Both the position numbers and the translations under genes were made by a program. Shown one piece after another: positions 61,506 to 64,000 of a stretch of DNA of 64,000 bases; the first letter of the stretch is position 1; every line of letters begins with the position of its first letter. The stretch is from Microbacterium sp. K24. GTDB lineage: Bacteria; Actinomycetota; Actinomycetes; Actinomycetales; Microbacteriaceae. A model generated the notes under the pieces. The model searched no databases and had not been told where the DNA came from. It saw only the letters and a program-made list of their open reading frames with translations. The stretch is taken from NCBI RefSeq assembly GCF_004794465.1, contig NZ_SSDJ01000141.1, forward strand, positions 27,200 through 91,199, given 5' to 3'.

Positions 61506-61937
61506 ATGAGCGCCAGCGACCTTCCCGACATCCTCGCCGACATCCGCGACGGCTTCCTCGAGACGCCCGAAGCCGATCGGCTGCTGCTCCTGCTGGAGTA
61601 CTCCGACGAGCTTCCGGCCGTCTCCGAGGAGGTCGCGAACCACCCGGAGATGTGCGAGCGCGTCGCGGAGTGCCAGTCGCCGGTGTACATCTACGTCGAG
61701 GTGAACGACGACATCGTGACGATGCATGCCACGGCACCGGTGGAGGCTCCGACCACCCGAGGTTTCGCCAGCATCCTCGTGCAGGGACTCACCGGACTCA
61801 CGTCCGACGAGGTGCTCGCCATCCCCGACGACTATCCGCAGTCGATCGGCCTCACCAAGGCCGTCTCGCCGCTGCGGATCGGCGGAATGACCGGCATGCT
61901 GATGCGCGCGAAGAAGCAGGTCAGGCAGAAGCGCTGA
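61506..61937 (+). CDS. SufE-like sulfur acceptor protein
   Basis: 143-residue SufE family protein. The acceptor cysteine is in ERVAECQSPVYIYVEV near residue 54, and the C-terminal half carries GLTSDEVLAIPDDYPQSIGLTKAVSPLRI as the family motif. It is coupled to the rhodanese gene (19-nt gap), so it may take persulfide sulfur from it for Fe-S or thio-cofactor synthesis. An in-frame ATG at 61497 is an alternative start. Confidence 0.9.
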   Translation: MSASDLPDILADIRDGFLETPEADRLLLLLEYSDELPAVSEEVANHPEMCERVAECQSPVYIYVEVNDDIVTMHATAPVEAPTTRGFASILVQGLTGLTSDEVLAIPDDYPQSIGLTKAVSPLRIGGMTGMLMRAKKQVRQKR

Positions 61938-63075
61938 AGCCCTGCGCGTCGAGCCAGCCGGTGATCGCCCTCGTCCAGCCCTCCTGGTCGTAGTTCCAGA
62001 TCTTCGTGTGGCGGGCGACGCTGAACTCCGGCATGGTCACGAGATCGGGCCGCGCCTCCTTCAGCGCCGATGACGAGTCGATGGGCACGAAGCCGTCGTC
62101 CACGCTGTGCAGGATGAGCATCGGCGCCGTGAGCTCCGCGGCCCTCGCCACCATGTCGAGGCGGTCGAACGAGATCGCATCGTCCGCGCCGCTGATGCGT
62201 GCGGTGAGAGGGCGCTGGAGCGCACTCATCGCCAGCTCGGGAAGGGGTGCACGGACACCGGCGATCCGAGCCTGGTAGCGCAGCACCGCGCGCCAGTCGA
62301 TCACCGGGGATTCGAGGATGAGCCCGACGATGCGGTCTCGGTAGCGGGAGCCGACCGCTGCCTGCAGTGCGACCGCGCCGCCCATCGACCATCCCATCAG
62401 GATGACGCGCTCGGCGCCGTGACGGAGTGCGTAGGCGATCGCGGAGTCGACATCCCGCCATTCGGACGCCCCGAGAGCATAGGCACCCGCACGGCTGCGC
62501 GGCGCCTCCCCGTCGTTCCGGTACGACACGACGAGGTTCGGGAAGCCGGCAGCGTTCAGCACGGGCACCGCCCGAAGGCATTCGACGCGCGTGGCGCCCC
62601 GGCCGTGCACCTGGATCACCCAGGTCGACGATGCGCCGGGGAAGAACCAGGCGGGGCAGGGCCCGGCCGGTGACCCGATGAGCACGTTCTGCCAGGGCAG
62701 ATGAAGTTCACTCGGCGAGGCGTAGTAGAAGCCGCTGAACGCCGCCCCTCGATCCACGCGGGCGCCGGTCTCGATCTTCGTCAGCAGCTTGCGTCGCACA
62801 CGGGTCGCGTCGGCGCTGAGCACGGCACCGAGCTTCACGTAGCCGTACGTGCCGGTCGTGAAGAGCCCGTACCGACCGGGCAGCTCCGTGTTGACGGTTC
62901 GCTCCAGCTCGATCGTCTGGGCACCGGTGTCGACCGCGAGGATCTGCGTGTCGACCGGTCGGCGCATCGGAGTGACGACACGCCGCGCCACGCCGAAGAC
63001 GAGGAACGACAGCGCGGCCCCGACGGCGAGCAGCGCGGGGACAAGGAGTGCAACGGCGTGCCTGAGACTCTTCAT
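61921..63075 (-). CDS. Membrane-anchored alpha/beta hydrolase
   Basis: 384-residue hydrolase. An N-terminal TM anchor (VALLVPALLAVGAALSFLVFG) lies at residues 8-28. The alpha/beta fold shows TWVIQVHGRGATRVECLR (oxyanion region), the nucleophile elbow ILMGWSMGGAVALQAA with Ser in GWSMGG, APMLILHSVDDGFVPIDSSS with the acid Asp, and a His in VARHTKIWN. The substrate is unknown. Its 3' end overlaps the sufE-like gene by 17 nt. Confidence 0.88.
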   Translation of the reverse strand: MKSLRHAVALLVPALLAVGAALSFLVFGVARRVVTPMRRPVDTQILAVDTGAQTIELERTVNTELPGRYGLFTTGTYGYVKLGAVLSADATRVRRKLLTKIETGARVDRGAAFSGFYYASPSELHLPWQNVLIGSPAGPCPAWFFPGASSTWVIQVHGRGATRVECLRAVPVLNAAGFPNLVVSYRNDGEAPRSRAGAYALGASEWRDVDSAIAYALRHGAERVILMGWSMGGAVALQAAVGSRYRDRIVGLILESPVIDWRAVLRYQARIAGVRAPLPELAMSALQRPLTARISGADDAISFDRLDMVARAAELTAPMLILHSVDDGFVPIDSSSALKEARPDLVTMPEFSVARHTKIWNYDQEGWTRAITGWLDAQGFSASA

Positions 63076-63100
63076 CGCCTCCTGACTCTAGCCTGTTGCC

Positions 63101-63682
63101 GTGACCGCACATCCCGAGGTCGGGACCCCTTTCGACAGCGCCACGGCCGAATTGCGCGAGACCGCGTTCCGCGATGACATCACGGTGCGCGAGATCCCGA
63201 CGCCGCAAGGCCTGGCGCCGTTCGCCATCGCGCTCGCCGCCGACGTGCGTCCGGAGGGCGACGGGGAGTCGGTCTACGGCACCGGCCGTTTCGTGCTGCT
63301 CCATGATCCCGATGAGCCCGGCGCCTGGGGCGGAGCGTGGCGCATCGTGATCTTCGCGCAGGCTCCCCTGGAGAACGAGATCGGCACCGATCCCCTTCTT
63401 GCCGACGTGACGTGGTCCTGGCTCGTCGATGCACTCGACTCGCGGGACGCCGTCTACCACTCGGCGTCCGGCACGTCGACCAAGACGCTGTCGAAGGGAT
63501 TCGGCGGCCTCGCCGTCGAAGGCGACGGTGCACAGATAGAATTGCGGGCGTCCTGGACACCAGAGGGCCCGTTCCGACCGCACGTCGAAGCATGGGCCGA
63601 ACTGGTCGGAATGCTGGCGGGACTTCCGCCGGGCTCCGAGGGCATCGCCGTGCTCGGCGCGCGAAAGGCTGTACGTGACTGA
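63101..63682 (+). CDS. DUF3000 protein
   Basis: 193-residue actinobacterial DUF3000 protein (ELRETAFRDDITVREIPTPQ, PFAIALAADVRPEG, DPDEPGAWGGAWRIVIFAQAPLENEIG, WAELVGMLAGLPPGSEGIAVLGARK), a family commonly found just upstream of RNase D. GTG start at 63101 directly follows a short spacer. It overlaps the RNase D-like frame by 8 nt. Confidence 0.9.
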   Translation: MTAHPEVGTPFDSATAELRETAFRDDITVREIPTPQGLAPFAIALAADVRPEGDGESVYGTGRFVLLHDPDEPGAWGGAWRIVIFAQAPLENEIGTDPLLADVTWSWLVDALDSRDAVYHSASGTSTKTLSKGFGGLAVEGDGAQIELRASWTPEGPFRPHVEAWAELVGMLAGLPPGSEGIAVLGARKAVRD

Positions 63683-63977
63683 ATACTCCGTGATCTCGGA
63701 TGCTGTGGAGTTCCGGGCGGCGTGCGCCGTGCTCGCTGCCGGCACCGGGCCGGTCGCCGTCGACGTCGAGCGGGCGTCCGGCTTCCGCTACTCCCAGCGC
63801 GCCTACCTGGTGCAGGTGTTCCGTCGCGACGCGGGCGTGTTCCTGTTCGATCCGCCGGAGCTCGGCGACTTCTCGCCGCTCCAGGAAGCGATCGGCGGGA
63901 CGGAATGGGTGTTCCACGCCGCCAGCCAGGATCTTCCGTCGCTGCGCGTGCGACGATACGCCGTCGTGCCCCGCTGA
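63675..63977 (+). pseudogene. RNase D N-terminal fragment, broken near window edge
   Basis: The frame starts like ribonuclease D (VAVDVERASGFRYSQRAYLVQVF and WVFHAASQDLPSLR, with the first DxE catalytic pair), but after residue about 90 similarity stops and a stop codon comes at 63975-63977. Normal RNase D has about 380-430 residues. The following bases do not continue RNase D in any forward frame. A hairpin coincides with the break. It is a truncated gene, or the sequence is rearranged or misjoined here. Confidence 0.75.
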
Positions 63978-63985
63978 CGCGGGGC
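63968..63985 (+). terminator. Hairpin at the RNase D break point
   Basis: GCCCCGC (63968-63974) pairs with GCGGGGC (63979-63985) around TGAC, with the stop codon in the loop. CCCTTC follows, so the terminator is weak. It marks the end of the broken frame. Confidence 0.5.
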
Positions 63986-64000
63986 CCCTTCAGACGGCCA

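Overview
The window is high-GC DNA from a Gram-positive actinobacterium, most likely Microbacterium or a close relative in the Microbacteriaceae. The grounds are the ruvC-ruvA-ruvB-yajC-secD-secF-rel block, the DUF3000-RNase D pair, a three-repeat DUF349 protein, class F sortase and Ppm1-type genes, a phage WhiB protein, and frequent GTG starts with 1 or 4 nt start/stop overlaps. No rRNA or CRISPR array is present. The genus is inferred from gene content, not from a marker gene.

Left part (1-28082): housekeeping chromosome. It runs from a rarA fragment through a siroheme methyltransferase beside a NirB-like reductase half, DUF349, rel, the SecDF-YajC translocase, RuvABC, and a YebC regulator. 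A vitamin B6 block follows (pdxS-pdxT, a divergent MocR-type regulator, a pyridoxal kinase and a PLP decarboxylase). Then come thrS with a HIT gene, a YnfA-type membrane protein, a DUF2807 lipoprotein, a photolyase with an FAD oxidoreductase, and a BLUF photoreceptor.

Surface polysaccharide locus (28240-35662): seven codirectional genes, most overlapping by 1-4 nt. They encode a GtrA flippase-like protein, a cellulose-synthase-like GT2, a GT39 transferase, a secreted DUF4397 protein, a GH8 glucanase, a class F sortase and a polyprenol-phosphate mannose synthase. Together they look like a tightly coupled glycan polymerisation, trimming and anchoring pathway.

Integrated element (36704-53077): about 16.4 kb between 56-bp direct repeats (one mismatch) derived from the 3' end of tRNA-Val(GAC). 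It carries a tyrosine integrase with TGTTGCACG arm-type sites at both ends, regulators, a tRNA-Arg, an attenuator-like leader before an excisionase-like gene, a RecA-fold helicase with an iteron-like array in its 3' end, WhiB, a frameshifted HNH gene, a scaffold-like gene, a tail chaperone-like gene, a tape measure and a frameshifted fibre. It has no recognisable terminase, portal, capsid, tail tube or lysis gene, so it is either a decayed prophage or a reduced tail-only or satellite element. Its right end holds accessory genes: a LexA-box-preceded gene, a zinc-ribbon microprotein, and a three-gene operon of a ParB-like protein, a 2TM-GAF protein and a small protein.

Right part (53058-64000): a tRNA cluster (Val, Cys, Gly, Val), then a PQQ-type sugar dehydrogenase lipoprotein, a GIY-YIG-like nuclease, a Tat-secreted protein, a DUF1611 protein, a MazF-like protein without an adjacent antitoxin, AmtB, ZapE, a rhodanese-SufE pair, an alpha/beta hydrolase, DUF3000, and an RNase D reading frame that breaks off after about 90 residues near the window edge.
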